A DNA stretch of 62,908 bases, taken from assembly GCA_017630195.1 (NCBI GenBank), contig JAGBVS010000037.1:1-62908 (forward strand), in the 5' to 3' direction. Below, in pieces: positions 51,696 through 61,028 of this stretch. The position numbers were made by a program, and so were the translations under genes. Under the pieces are notes generated by a model, which was not told the origin of the DNA, ran no database searches, and was given only the letters and a program-made list of their open reading frames with translations. The stretch's first letter is position 1. Every line of letters starts with the position of its first letter. The DNA is from Bacteroidales bacterium (GTDB taxonomy: Bacteria > Bacteroidota > Bacteroidia > Bacteroidales > F082).

Positions 51696-54206
51696 TTATT
51701 CTTGAAAATAAATCCTCTTAACTCGATGAGAAATAGTTGTCAGGATTTCATAAGGTATTGTATTGCATGCTTCTGCAATTCTCTCAATAGGATAATCTTC
51801 ATTAAACAATATCGCAGTATCGTCTTCTTTGCAATCTATTCCCGTCAAATCAATCATACACATATCCATACAAATATTACCGATAATTGGTGCTGGCTTG
51901 CCATTCACATAAAAACAGGCAGCGCCATTGCCAAGTTTACGGTTCAGTCCATCAGCATAACCGATAGGCACAACTCCTATTTTTGATTTTCTGTCAATTA
52001 CTCCTTTTCTGCTATAGCCAACTGTCTCGCCCACTTCATATTCTTTTATTTGTACTATTGTAGTTTTTAACGAGATTACATTTTTCAGTTTGCCTTTATC
52101 ATCCTCGCATGGTGACACGCCATAGACTCCAATGCCCAAACGCACCATATCATATTGATAGTCAGTAAAACGACTAATTCCCGCACTATTCAGCACATGA
52201 CGTAAAATCTTATACGGGAAAGCAGAAACAATCTTCTGACTCATATTTTCAAAAGCATTTATCTGCTTCATGGTAAAACTGTCAAATTCTTGAGCATCAC
52301 TGCCTGCAAGATGTGAGAATACGCTTTTTACAACTATATTTTTATTATTTTTTAACCTTGACAAAAGCTCATCAATATCATCAGGCAAGAAACCAAGTCG
52401 ATGCATTCCGGTATCGAGTTTTATGTGAATACCTATCTTCGTGTCAGAAGGCAGCCCTGAATTTACAATAGCATCTTCCAAAAGAGAAAGACTTCTGAAA
52501 CTATAAATATCTGGCTCTAAGTTATTTTTGATTATGCTTTCAAAAGTATTGATTTCAGGTGTCATTACCATAATTGGAAGATTGATACCTTTACGTCTCA
52601 ACTCTATACCTTCATCAGCATACGCAACAGTAAGATAATCAGCATGATGAAACTCAAGAACATTTGAGACTTCAAATGTTCCGCTTCCATAAGCGAATGC
52701 CTTAACCATTACCATCAACTTAGTGTCTCTCTTCAGTTTAGAACGATAATAATTCATATTCCTGACGAGATTGTTAAGATTTATCTCAAGAATTGTCTCA
52801 TGTGCTTTCTCCTGCAAAACTCTACTGATTTTCTCAAAACCGAAATCACGAGCTCCTTTCAACAGAATCAACTGATTATGAAATGATTCAATAGGATAAT
52901 CAGACAAAAACTCATTGGTATTTTTATAAAAAATCTTCTTAATATCAAACTTATCTTTCTGACGCGTTATCGCCTCGCCTACTCCTATAATATAATTAAC
53001 TCCTTTATTTTTAATAAGTTGAGCTATTTTTCCATATAAATCATTTTCATTCAACTCACTTTGCAAAATATCAGAAAGGATAACGACGCGTTCTTTATGC
53101 TGATGCTGCTGATTCATGAAGTCTATTGCTATCGTAAGCGAATTAAAATCAGAATTATAACTATCGTCAACAATTTCACAGTTATTGATTCCAGATTTAA
53201 GTTCCATTCGCATTGCAACAGGACTCAAACGCTTCATTTTTTCCGCAATAACTTCGTCGCTAATATTGAATTTCAAAGCTACAAGCCAGCAATGGATGGC
53301 ATTTTCAATTGATGCGTCATCAACGAATGGAATAGTGATTTTAGACTTGCAACCTGCGACATCAAAGTTTGAACATCTACTATTAAAATTAGCCTTAACG
53401 GTTGTAATATCATTTTCTTTTTCAATGGAATACACAAAAACATCAGCATTTTCGTTTATCCTGCTCCATGTAAAAGTATTAACGTTCAACCTTTTGACTT
53501 CATCATCAATATCTTTGTAATCAAGGCAATAGATCAAGGTTTCAACATCAGAGAAAAGTTTTATTTTCTCTTTTATTTTATTATTGATGTTATCGAAATT
53601 CTTTCCGTGAGCTTGACCAATATTTGTAAAGACTCCTACTGTTGGCCTTATAATTTCTTTAAGATTCTGCATCTCATCAGGTCGAGAAATACCAGCCTCA
53701 AATATTGCAACATCGTGCAAATCATTCAATTGCCACACCGACATCGGAACGCCTATTTGTGAATTATAGCTTTTGGGGCTTCTCACCACAGAAATTTCCG
53801 GACTAAGAATCTGGCAGAGCCACTCTTTGACAATCGTCTTTCCATTGCTGCCCGTAATACCTATTATTGGAATATCGAAATTCTCACGGTGAAAAGAAGC
53901 TGTTCTCTGGAGAGCTTTTAAAGTATCATCTACAAGAATGAAAGTAGCATCATCTTTATTTTCAATTATTTTAGCAATGGAATTTGAATTTTCCACCACA
54001 AAGGCCTTAACGCCTTTTGCATATAAATCGTCAATATATTTATTACCATCATTACGATGACTTTTCAAAGAAAAAAACAATGTGTTTTCAGGAGAAACGA
54101 GCAACCGACTATCAAAGAGTAAATCTTTAATAATCAAATTATTATTAAGGCCATTTGTTATTTTTCCTTCAACAATTGATGCTATTCTTTCAACAGTATA
54201 ATTCAT
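51696..54206 (-). CDS. MurF-alanine racemase bifunctional fusion
   Basis: An 836-residue fusion typical of this phylum. The N-terminal half is MurF-like (UDP-MurNAc-tripeptide:D-Ala-D-Ala ligase) with the ATP loop GITGSNGKT and DDSYNSD. The C-terminal half is alanine racemase with the PLP lysine in VMVKAFAYGSG (about residue 500), MVRLGIGVYG and the catalytic Tyr in GETVGYSRKG. One chain thus makes D-Ala and joins the dipeptide for peptidoglycan. The frame extends 19 codons further to a TTG, but ATG 54206 begins the normal MurF start MNYTVERIA and lies four bases after a promoter box. Confidence 0.95.
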   Translation of the reverse strand: MNYTVERIASIVEGKITNGLNNNLIIKDLLFDSRLLVSPENTLFFSLKSHRNDGNKYIDDLYAKGVKAFVVENSNSIAKIIENKDDATFILVDDTLKALQRTASFHRENFDIPIIGITGSNGKTIVKEWLCQILSPEISVVRSPKSYNSQIGVPMSVWQLNDLHDVAIFEAGISRPDEMQNLKEIIRPTVGVFTNIGQAHGKNFDNINNKIKEKIKLFSDVETLIYCLDYKDIDDEVKRLNVNTFTWSRINENADVFVYSIEKENDITTVKANFNSRCSNFDVAGCKSKITIPFVDDASIENAIHCWLVALKFNISDEVIAEKMKRLSPVAMRMELKSGINNCEIVDDSYNSDFNSLTIAIDFMNQQHQHKERVVILSDILQSELNENDLYGKIAQLIKNKGVNYIIGVGEAITRQKDKFDIKKIFYKNTNEFLSDYPIESFHNQLILLKGARDFGFEKISRVLQEKAHETILEINLNNLVRNMNYYRSKLKRDTKLMVMVKAFAYGSGTFEVSNVLEFHHADYLTVAYADEGIELRRKGINLPIMVMTPEINTFESIIKNNLEPDIYSFRSLSLLEDAIVNSGLPSDTKIGIHIKLDTGMHRLGFLPDDIDELLSRLKNNKNIVVKSVFSHLAGSDAQEFDSFTMKQINAFENMSQKIVSAFPYKILRHVLNSAGISRFTDYQYDMVRLGIGVYGVSPCEDDKGKLKNVISLKTTIVQIKEYEVGETVGYSRKGVIDRKSKIGVVPIGYADGLNRKLGNGAACFYVNGKPAPIIGNICMDMCMIDLTGIDCKEDDTAILFNEDYPIERIAEACNTIPYEILTTISHRVKRIYFQE

Positions 54207-54210
54207 ACCG

Positions 54211-54218
54211 CAAAGATA
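54211..54218 (-). promoter_or_regulatory. -7 box directly before murF-alr ATG
   Basis: CAAAGATA (minus TATCTTTG) is a full TAnnTTTG match. Only four bases separate it from the ATG, so the transcript would start at or beside the A of ATG (leaderless). Confidence 0.55.
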
Positions 54219-54295
54219 GGAAAATTGACCGAAGATAAGAGCTGAAATATGAAAGTTTTTCAACTTTCGTACGATTTTATTCTATTCAAAAAGCT

Positions 54296-55378
54296 TTAGT
54301 CACGATGCCAATTACCGAAGGTATCTTCTGTCCATCGGTTGCCGTGTTCATCCACACCTTCCCAGCTATTTTCTCCAACATATATTGTTTTTTTATTGGA
54401 CGATTTCCTTCCACTCATACTGAATATCATCAATGCCAATAAAGCTATTACGACAATGATAAGCAATGATATAAAATACACAAGTATTACAACGGTAGCC
54501 AAAGAACCAATCAGATATATTATTGAACACCAGACTGATCTCATTATTCCTTCACGTGCTGTAACACCTTTAAAGATAACAAAAATCTGTATCAGTTGGA
54601 AAAGAGCAAACAAAGCAAGAGCGATTTTAAAGTATGAGTCCCACGATTTCAAGGCGCATATGACTGTAGCTATAACGAAGACGACCCAAGAGCAAACGCC
54701 CCACCACAAGGAGAAATAACCGCGTCCTTCTGAATTAGCAAGCACTACAAACAAAGACATTACTTGATTGCATGCCACGAATCCAAAGACTAAAAAATTT
54801 ATAATTGTCCAAATCCATCCCACGCTATCTGGCTGACAGAACCATAGAGCTTCAGAACCCATCAAGACGAAATACACTATTTCAACTATTGATATCGTCA
54901 AAAGCAACAGTCCTTTAATCACATGAATTGTTCTGAAGAAAATATCGTCAGCCGAATCCCTTATAAACCATAACACACACGACAATGCCAAAATAACAAA
55001 CACAATCCATCTTACATTCCATGTCGCATAAAGATCAATATCGAAGCTATCAAATGAGAAATTGCTCAAAGAAAGATTATCACGATTAATTTTTGGAATT
55101 TTAACTTCAGTCTTGGTCGTTGAATCAGTTTGTTTCTGTTTAATATATTGTGCGGAAACATATGCCGTTTTATCTCTGTAATTGATTCTCGCCCAATTAT
55201 TTTTTATTTCATAAACCTCTATTGTGGCTCCATTTTGCAAACTTCCTATAATATATCCGTCAGCTGAAGCTTCGCAACGCACATTCAATATTGTCTTAGT
55301 GCACACCGTGTACTGCGTCTGTGCGTTTAGAAAAAACGTCATACAAAGCAAAAAAACAACCAAAATATACTTCTTCAT
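54296..55378 (-). CDS. SH3-domain membrane protein
   Basis: A 360-residue protein with a signal peptide (about 1-20, ending LNAQ), a bacterial SH3 domain (TILNVRCEASADGYIIGSL...WARINYRDKTAYVSAQYI, about 27-83), a linker and about seven or eight membrane helices (about 118-320). The polar tail ends GWEGVDEHGNRWTEDTFGN-like. SH3b domains often bind peptidoglycan or peptides in the periplasm, so it may sense the wall. ATG 55378 is preferred over a TTG two codons upstream. Function unknown. Confidence 0.75.
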   Translation of the reverse strand: MKKYILVVFLLCMTFFLNAQTQYTVCTKTILNVRCEASADGYIIGSLQNGATIEVYEIKNNWARINYRDKTAYVSAQYIKQKQTDSTTKTEVKIPKINRDNLSLSNFSFDSFDIDLYATWNVRWIVFVILALSCVLWFIRDSADDIFFRTIHVIKGLLLLTISIVEIVYFVLMGSEALWFCQPDSVGWIWTIINFLVFGFVACNQVMSLFVVLANSEGRGYFSLWWGVCSWVVFVIATVICALKSWDSYFKIALALFALFQLIQIFVIFKGVTAREGIMRSVWCSIIYLIGSLATVVILVYFISLLIIVVIALLALMIFSMSGRKSSNKKTIYVGENSWEGVDEHGNRWTEDTFGNWHRD

Positions 55379-55455
55379 AATCAAAACACTTTCTGTTTAT
55401 TTTAGTTTTTATTGTTATTATCCAAAATTTGTTTAAACCGTGGAATTCATAGAAA

Positions 55456-56481
55456 TCACAAATTATCTGAAGTCCTATTTCTCAGAATGTCGATTGCGAG
55501 ATAAATTGCATGACGGAACGAATCAGGATTAGCTACATTTCTATTTGCGATGTCATATCCGGTTCCGTGGTCGGGAGCGGTTCTGATTACCGGCAATCCT
55601 GCTGTGAAATTGACTCCGCCGTCAACAGCGAGAGTTTTGAACGGCACCATCGCTTGGTCGTGGAACATACACAAAACCCCGTCATATTTCAGCCAAGCGG
55701 CAGAACCGAAGAATCCATCGGCAGAGAAAGGTCCGAATACCAGAAGGCCTTTTTCACGAGCTTCTTTTATTGCTGGAATTATCGTTTCAATTTCTTCTTT
55801 TCCATAGAGTCCGCCATCGCCGTAATGAGGATTGAGACCCATAACAGCAATACGAGGTGTGGAAATACCAAAATCTTTCTGCAATGTTTTGTGGAAAACA
55901 TCCAATTTACTGACGACCAATTCCTTTGTAATTATTTCAGAAACATCTTTCAAAGAAACGTGATTAGTAACGCTTCCCACTCTTAACTTATTAGACACCA
56001 TCAACATCAAAGGCGTACATTCGGGACAAAATGAACTGATATATTTTTTCTGACTTGAGAAATGAAAATGCTCCGACTGAATATTACCTTTATTAACTGG
56101 AGCCGTAACCAAAGCGTCAATATTGTTTTTGTACAAATCATCGACAGCCAATTTCAGCGCATCGAATGAAGCTTTTCCGGCAATTTCCGTAGAAGTTCCA
56201 GGCTCTATTTTAAGTTCAGAATCAGTGTGATTGATGATGTTTATTCTTCCCGGCTGTGCCTGACGAGCCTCTCTAATCAACGCATAAGAAAGCTCCTCCA
56301 TATTGAAATTCTTCTTATAATAAGAGAACACTTTCGATTGTCCATAAATGACAGGAACAAAATAATCAAAAATTCTACTATCACATAAGGTTTTCAATAT
56401 TATTTCGTAACCTATTCCGTTAATGTCGCCTTGCGTAATTCCAATAACGGGCAATCTTTCGGAGTCTTTCTGTGTAAACAT
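55456..56481 (-). CDS. pdxA: PdxA, 4-hydroxythreonine-4-phosphate dehydrogenase
   Basis: A 341-residue NAD-dependent enzyme of pyridoxal phosphate synthesis (DXP-dependent branch). Visible are GITQGDINGIGYEII (about 14-28), ALVTAPVNKGNIQ (about 123-135) and the metal/active-site stretches NPHYGDGGL and MFHDQAMVPFKTLAVDGG (about 283-300), with TAPDHGTGYDIA near the end. Length fits. Single gene with a promoter box at 56505. PLP made here serves SufS and Alr elsewhere in the window. Confidence 0.95.
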   Translation of the reverse strand: MFTQKDSERLPVIGITQGDINGIGYEIILKTLCDSRIFDYFVPVIYGQSKVFSYYKKNFNMEELSYALIREARQAQPGRINIINHTDSELKIEPGTSTEIAGKASFDALKLAVDDLYKNNIDALVTAPVNKGNIQSEHFHFSSQKKYISSFCPECTPLMLMVSNKLRVGSVTNHVSLKDVSEIITKELVVSKLDVFHKTLQKDFGISTPRIAVMGLNPHYGDGGLYGKEEIETIIPAIKEAREKGLLVFGPFSADGFFGSAAWLKYDGVLCMFHDQAMVPFKTLAVDGGVNFTAGLPVIRTAPDHGTGYDIANRNVANPDSFRHAIYLAIDILRNRTSDNL

Positions 56482-56504
56482 AATGTGTTAGTTTTGAGAG
56501 ACTT

Positions 56505-56512
56505 CAAAGATA
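56505..56512 (-). promoter_or_regulatory. -7 box for pdxA
   Basis: CAAAGATA (minus TATCTTTG) fits TAnnTTTG, 24 bases before the ATG at 56481. Confidence 0.55.
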
Positions 56513-56562
56513 TAATAAAAAAATAAAAAAACAAATATAAAATTATTTTTTTTGCAATATTT

Positions 56563-57801
56563 TTATAAACCTTTATAAATCAGAATATTTAGATTTTCAT
56601 TGTCAAATATTTCATTTGCAACATCCAAAATATCCTCAGATTTCAAGTTTCTTATTTTCCTTATCGTTTCGGAAAGAGGTTCTATCTCATCTTTATAGAA
56701 TGCATCTCTGGTCATAGCGAGCAATTCTCCGAGTCCTGACTCACCGCTAAGTGCAAGCTGTCCAACGAGTTGATTCTTTGCATTCGACAACTGCACAGTT
56801 CCCAACTTAATATTTTTCAATTTTGTAAGTTCCTTAAAAACCAAATCGACAGCTTTATCAAGAGAATGCGGGTCAACGCCCATATATATTGAGAAATTTC
56901 CAGTATCAGAATACGCATTATACTGTGATTCAATAGTATAAGCAAAACCATATTTCTCTCTGATATTAAGGTTCAATCTCGAATTCATACCTGGTCCGCC
57001 CAAAATATTATTCAACAGAACCATGTGCATTTTCTTCTCATTTTCAACAGGATAAGCTAACCCGCCAATCATGCAATGCGACAGATGACTATTCCTTTCC
57101 TGAACGACATTAAAAGTTGGCAGCTGCATAAATCTATTTCTATGATATTCTGTATTATAACGTTTGTAATCGCCGAAATGAGCAATTATTTTATTTTTAA
57201 ATTTCTCAAAAGGAATATCACCTATTGTAGCGATAACAATTCTATCAGTTGAATAATTGTTTTTAAGGAAGTTGCACAAGTCGTTTCTGGAGAATCCTTC
57301 CACTAATTCCCTTGTTCCCAATATATTGCGGCCCATCTCGTGGCCTTTGTACAGATTATTTTCGAAATCGTCGTAAATTTCTTCTGCCGGGCTGTCGAGA
57401 TAAGAATTTATTTCATCGAGAATGACTTCTTTTTCTTTTTCAAGTTCGTTTTCAGGATACAAGCTATTAAAAGCCACATCTGAAATGAGTTCAATAGCCT
57501 TATTGTAATAATCCTTTAAGAAAGAAGCGTGGATACAAGTTTCCTCTTTGGTTGTGTAGGCATTGAGTTCGCCGCCTACGTTCTCAAGGCAGCTCAGCAC
57601 ATGATAAGCCCTGCGTTTTTTGGTTCCTTTGAAGAGCATGTGTTCTATGAAATGAGCCAGCCCATTTTCATTGGCAGCCTCGTCGCGCATTCCCGTATTT
57701 ACCATCAACGACAAATGCGCGACAACACCTGCTCTATATTTATGCAATATCTTTATTCCGTTAGGAAGAATATATTCAGTAATAACACTTTCCTCGAACA
57801 T
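56563..57801 (-). CDS. M16-family (insulinase-like) zinc peptidase
   Basis: A 412-residue metallopeptidase with the inverted zinc motif HFIEH (H50, E53, H54) in LAHFIEHMLFKGT and the distal zinc Glu in EKEVILDEIN (about 120-130). The C-terminal half has the usual second, inactive M16 repeat, including GPGMNSRLNLNIREKYGFAY. There is no signal peptide, so it is cytoplasmic like PqqL/YmxG-type processing peptidases. It follows a lipoprotein gene by 11 bases and is co-transcribed with it. Confidence 0.93.
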   Translation of the reverse strand: MFEESVITEYILPNGIKILHKYRAGVVAHLSLMVNTGMRDEAANENGLAHFIEHMLFKGTKKRRAYHVLSCLENVGGELNAYTTKEETCIHASFLKDYYNKAIELISDVAFNSLYPENELEKEKEVILDEINSYLDSPAEEIYDDFENNLYKGHEMGRNILGTRELVEGFSRNDLCNFLKNNYSTDRIVIATIGDIPFEKFKNKIIAHFGDYKRYNTEYHRNRFMQLPTFNVVQERNSHLSHCMIGGLAYPVENEKKMHMVLLNNILGGPGMNSRLNLNIREKYGFAYTIESQYNAYSDTGNFSIYMGVDPHSLDKAVDLVFKELTKLKNIKLGTVQLSNAKNQLVGQLALSGESGLGELLAMTRDAFYKDEIEPLSETIRKIRNLKSEDILDVANEIFDNENLNILIYKGL

Positions 57802-57812
57802 TCCGCATTATA

Positions 57813-58868
57813 TTATTTCATCCAAATATCAAACGAATTACTATTCGATGATGTTTTAGTCTTTGCAGAACTTTTTGACATCCATGCATCTTGCTCTGCC
57901 AATCCATCATAATCTTTCAACACGCGGAAAGTGTTTTTTGGAGGCAATCCAGGGTGACCGCTTGTCTCAAGCAACACAACGGCTGTATGAAAATCTTCAA
58001 GTCCTTCTTCTGTCTTTCTTCCGCTATATATAAACGACTGTTGGGCGTAATATCCATTAACATATCCCTCATCAATATAATAACAAGTGAAACAATCGTC
58101 TTTACCTGTCACTTTCACGCCATAATAAACATATTCATCAAATTCATTATTCTCTACGTCAAATTGTTTCCAATAGCAATTCATTTGTTTGTTGTTATAA
58201 ATGAAACCGAGATATAAATCTGAGAAAAACTGTTCTGTGCCATCATTTCCCATATCAGATTGATATACTAAATAATGAGGTGAAGAAATATACTCTCCTT
58301 TCATGTCGGGAGGATTGATACCAGAATATATAGGGATATATTTTGTTACTTCATCATAAATCTCTTCAGGAAGGACATAATCCGGAACTTCATGGACCAG
58401 ATTATCTTCATCTTTTTTTTGCAACTCCCCTTTATAATATCCCTCGACTTTATTACTATATTGGTCAAGACAGTCTATTTCTATTGTATAACCATCTGAC
58501 GATCTGTCAACTATCACTTTACCGGAGACGATGTTTCCCATATTGGTATAACTTCCGCTTGAAGTATATCCAATAACCCACGAACCTGCCAAATCGGTAT
58601 ATGTAGTGCTTTCTATATATTCAGCATGTTCCGAGTCCAAATTAAAATTAATAAAATCTTCTTCATTCTCACAATACAAGCGCAAATCCAAGTCAAAATA
58701 ACCGTTTTCCTCACCATTATTTATAATGCAGCCATATACCAATTCGTATGTATCCTCTCCAACCGTAAAATAGTTCTTAGGTTTTCTTGTTCTTATGCAT
58801 GATGACAACAAAACAACGACAAGTAATAACGCACTAACACTTAATAAATTAAAATGATTCTTTCTCAT
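57813..58868 (-). CDS. Hypothetical lipoprotein upstream of the M16 peptidase
   Basis: A 351-residue lipoprotein: signal peptide and lipobox LSSC (Cys near residue 24), then a beta-rich body with many acidic and tyrosine residues (YFDLDLRLYCENEEDF, YYGVKVTGKDDCF) and a Ser/Lys-rich end. I do not recognise a family. ATG 58868 (MRKNHF) is preferred to a GTG three codons upstream because it gives a normal basic signal-peptide start. First gene of the unit with the M16 peptidase; promoter box at 58886. Confidence 0.7.
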   Translation of the reverse strand: MRKNHFNLLSVSALLLVVVLLSSCIRTRKPKNYFTVGEDTYELVYGCIINNGEENGYFDLDLRLYCENEEDFINFNLDSEHAEYIESTTYTDLAGSWVIGYTSSGSYTNMGNIVSGKVIVDRSSDGYTIEIDCLDQYSNKVEGYYKGELQKKDEDNLVHEVPDYVLPEEIYDEVTKYIPIYSGINPPDMKGEYISSPHYLVYQSDMGNDGTEQFFSDLYLGFIYNNKQMNCYWKQFDVENNEFDEYVYYGVKVTGKDDCFTCYYIDEGYVNGYYAQQSFIYSGRKTEEGLEDFHTAVVLLETSGHPGLPPKNTFRVLKDYDGLAEQDAWMSKSSAKTKTSSNSNSFDIWMK

Positions 58869-58885
58869 AATAAACACATTTTTTG

Positions 58886-58893
58886 CAAAGGTA
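58886..58893 (-). promoter_or_regulatory. -7 box for the lipoprotein/M16 operon
   Basis: CAAAGGTA (minus TACCTTTG) fits TAnnTTTG, 18 bases before the chosen ATG. Confidence 0.55.
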
Positions 58894-58980
58894 TAAATTA
58901 TTTATTTACCGATGCTCATTTTTAACACATATTAACATAATTATTTTTCTTCAAAATAAGTATAACTAAAAAACGTTTAC

Positions 58981-58988
58981 TATATTTG
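58981..58988 (+). promoter_or_regulatory. -7 box for the barrel-waaA-pepA run
   Basis: TATATTTG fits TAnnTTTG, 20 bases before the ATG at 59009. The three following genes are spaced by 5 bases each, so this may drive all of them. Confidence 0.55.
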
Positions 58989-59008
58989 CAAGGTTAAAAT
59001 AGTTTGAG

Positions 59009-59776
59009 ATGAAATTAAGACATTTTATTTTATTAATATTTTTTTTATTTCCTTTTATCGTTAAGGCTCAGAAAGATATAAAAAAAGAGTGCATTTCACT
59101 TTCCATGTTCAGTGCGACATATTCGTACCAGTTTCCTGGCGCTGACACCAAAGATATATACGGCAACAACTCTACGATAGGCGCGAGCTTTCAATACAAA
59201 ACCGACAAGAACTGGTTATGGACAGCCAGCGGCAATTTTATTTTTGGCGACAGCATCAATATCACTCGTGAAGATTTGTTAGGAATCATTTTAGACAATA
59301 ACGGCGAACTGATAACAGGCGACGGCATTTACGGCAGTTACGCAACATTCCAACGCGGCTATCATATTCAGGCAAAAGTAGGTAAGATTTTCAGTTTCTG
59401 GGCGCCTAATCCAAACAGCGGTTTCTTCATCAACGGAGGCTTAGGCTATCTCCTTAACAGAGTACGTATCGAGTTCTCATCAACAGCATCACCTCCGGCC
59501 AATCTCTCCGACGATTATCTTTACGGCTACGACAGAATGAGAGGCGGCTTCGCTTATTCGGGCGAAATAGGCTACCTTTTCATGAGCAGTTCACGCATCT
59601 TCAATTTCTCTGTCTCCTTAGAATTCGTTCAAAGCCACTCAAAACCTTTACGCAAATGGGACTTCAACCTTATGGCCCCCGACCTTAACACATACATAGA
59701 CAGATATTACGGAATACGTTTCGCTGTATATATCCCTACATATAAAAGAATGCCAGACGAATTTTATTACTATTAA
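59009..59776 (+). CDS. Outer-membrane beta-barrel protein
   Basis: A 255-residue exported protein: signal peptide (about 1-20, ending VKAQ), then amphipathic strands with aromatic ends (GYHIQAKVGKIFSFWAPNPN, GFFINGGLGYLLNRVRIEF, YSGEIGYLFM), fitting a roughly 8-10 strand barrel. The family is not recognised; similar genes in this phylum often precede Kdo transferase. It starts a run with waaA (five-base gap) and leucyl aminopeptidase. Confidence 0.75.
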   Translation: MKLRHFILLIFFLFPFIVKAQKDIKKECISLSMFSATYSYQFPGADTKDIYGNNSTIGASFQYKTDKNWLWTASGNFIFGDSINITREDLLGIILDNNGELITGDGIYGSYATFQRGYHIQAKVGKIFSFWAPNPNSGFFINGGLGYLLNRVRIEFSSTASPPANLSDDYLYGYDRMRGGFAYSGEIGYLFMSSSRIFNFSVSLEFVQSHSKPLRKWDFNLMAPDLNTYIDRYYGIRFAVYIPTYKRMPDEFYYY

Positions 59777-59781
59777 CAATC

Positions 59782-61023
59782 ATGAATCTTTTATATTCGA
59801 TAGCAATAAGAAGCTATAGCGGAGCAATCGCTATAGCTTCTTTAGTTGGTAACAAAAAAGCCCAACTTTGGTGGAAAGGCAGAAAAAAACAATGGGAAAA
59901 CTTAAAATCCTTTAACAAAAACGACGAATGGATTTGGGTTCATGTGTCTTCTCTCGGTGAATTTGAACAAGGTCTCCCCGTGATTGAAAGACTAAAACAA
60001 GATTTTCCTAAATACAAAATACTATTAACATTCTTCTCCCCTTCCGGTTACGAACCAAGAAAGAATTTCCAACTTGCCGACAAAGTGGCTTATATGCCTT
60101 CCGACACATTGGCGAATGCAAAGAAACTTATAAAAAACTTTAACATAAAAGCTGCATTTTTCGTCAAATACGATTTCTGGTTCAATTATATGAAAATGCT
60201 GAAAAAAAACAATATTCCTTTATATTACATATCAGCATTGCTTCACAAAGACCATTATTTCTTTAAACATTACGCATTCTGGTTCAGAAAACAACTGAAG
60301 AACGTGACGCATTATTTCGTTCAAAACGAAGATACCGCAAAACTGTTAAATTCTATTAACATAAATAATGTCACTATAACCGGCGACACACGTTTCGACC
60401 GTGTTTTTGAAATAGCAAAGCAGTCGCAATCATTCCCGGAAATAGAGAAATTCATCAACGGAAGACAATGCATTATCGCAGGTAGCTCTTGGCAAAGCGA
60501 TGAAAAATTCCTCATTCCTTTCTCAAAGAAAATGCCTGATAATTATTGTCTTATCATCGCCCCTCACGACATTTCCGACTCTCACATAAATCAAATCAAA
60601 TCTCAATTAGACGATTATATTTTATACAGTCAATTAGGAACAGAAAACAAGAAACGAGAAACCGAGAATAGAGTTCTTGTTGTTGACACCATAGGAATCT
60701 TAAAGAAAATTTACAAATACGCTCGCTTCGCATACATCGGCGGCGGCTTCATGAGCAGCATTCATAACACACAAGAAGCGCTCGTGTTTGGCTGCCCTGT
60801 CGTTATCGGTCCTAAATATCACAAATTCGTAGAAGCTGTCGATTTAGTCAATGCCAATGGCATGTTTTCCGTTAATAACCAAAAAGAATTTGACGAGATT
60901 TTTGAACAATTGATGAACGACAACACATTTTACAACAAAGCTTCCGAAATTTGTCAAAATTATGTAAGACTGAGTATCGGAGCAACTGATAAAATAGCAA
61001 AACATTTAGAATCAAAATTATAA
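59782..61023 (+). CDS. waaA: Kdo transferase WaaA (KdtA)
   Basis: A 413-residue glycosyltransferase that adds 3-deoxy-D-manno-octulosonic acid to lipid A precursors at the inner membrane. N-terminal hydrophobic anchor (about 8-24), WVHVSSLGEFEQGLPV with the catalytic Glu (about 53-68), FFSPSGYE (about 90-97) and the C-terminal donor site YIGGGFMSSIHNTQEALVFG...PVVIGP (about 316-346) are visible. Length is typical. Its presence shows that the organism makes an LPS-type outer membrane. Confidence 0.95.
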   Translation: MNLLYSIAIRSYSGAIAIASLVGNKKAQLWWKGRKKQWENLKSFNKNDEWIWVHVSSLGEFEQGLPVIERLKQDFPKYKILLTFFSPSGYEPRKNFQLADKVAYMPSDTLANAKKLIKNFNIKAAFFVKYDFWFNYMKMLKKNNIPLYYISALLHKDHYFFKHYAFWFRKQLKNVTHYFVQNEDTAKLLNSININNVTITGDTRFDRVFEIAKQSQSFPEIEKFINGRQCIIAGSSWQSDEKFLIPFSKKMPDNYCLIIAPHDISDSHINQIKSQLDDYILYSQLGTENKKRETENRVLVVDTIGILKKIYKYARFAYIGGGFMSSIHNTQEALVFGCPVVIGPKYHKFVEAVDLVNANGMFSVNNQKEFDEIFEQLMNDNTFYNKASEICQNYVRLSIGATDKIAKHLESKL

Positions 61024-61028
61024 CAAAA

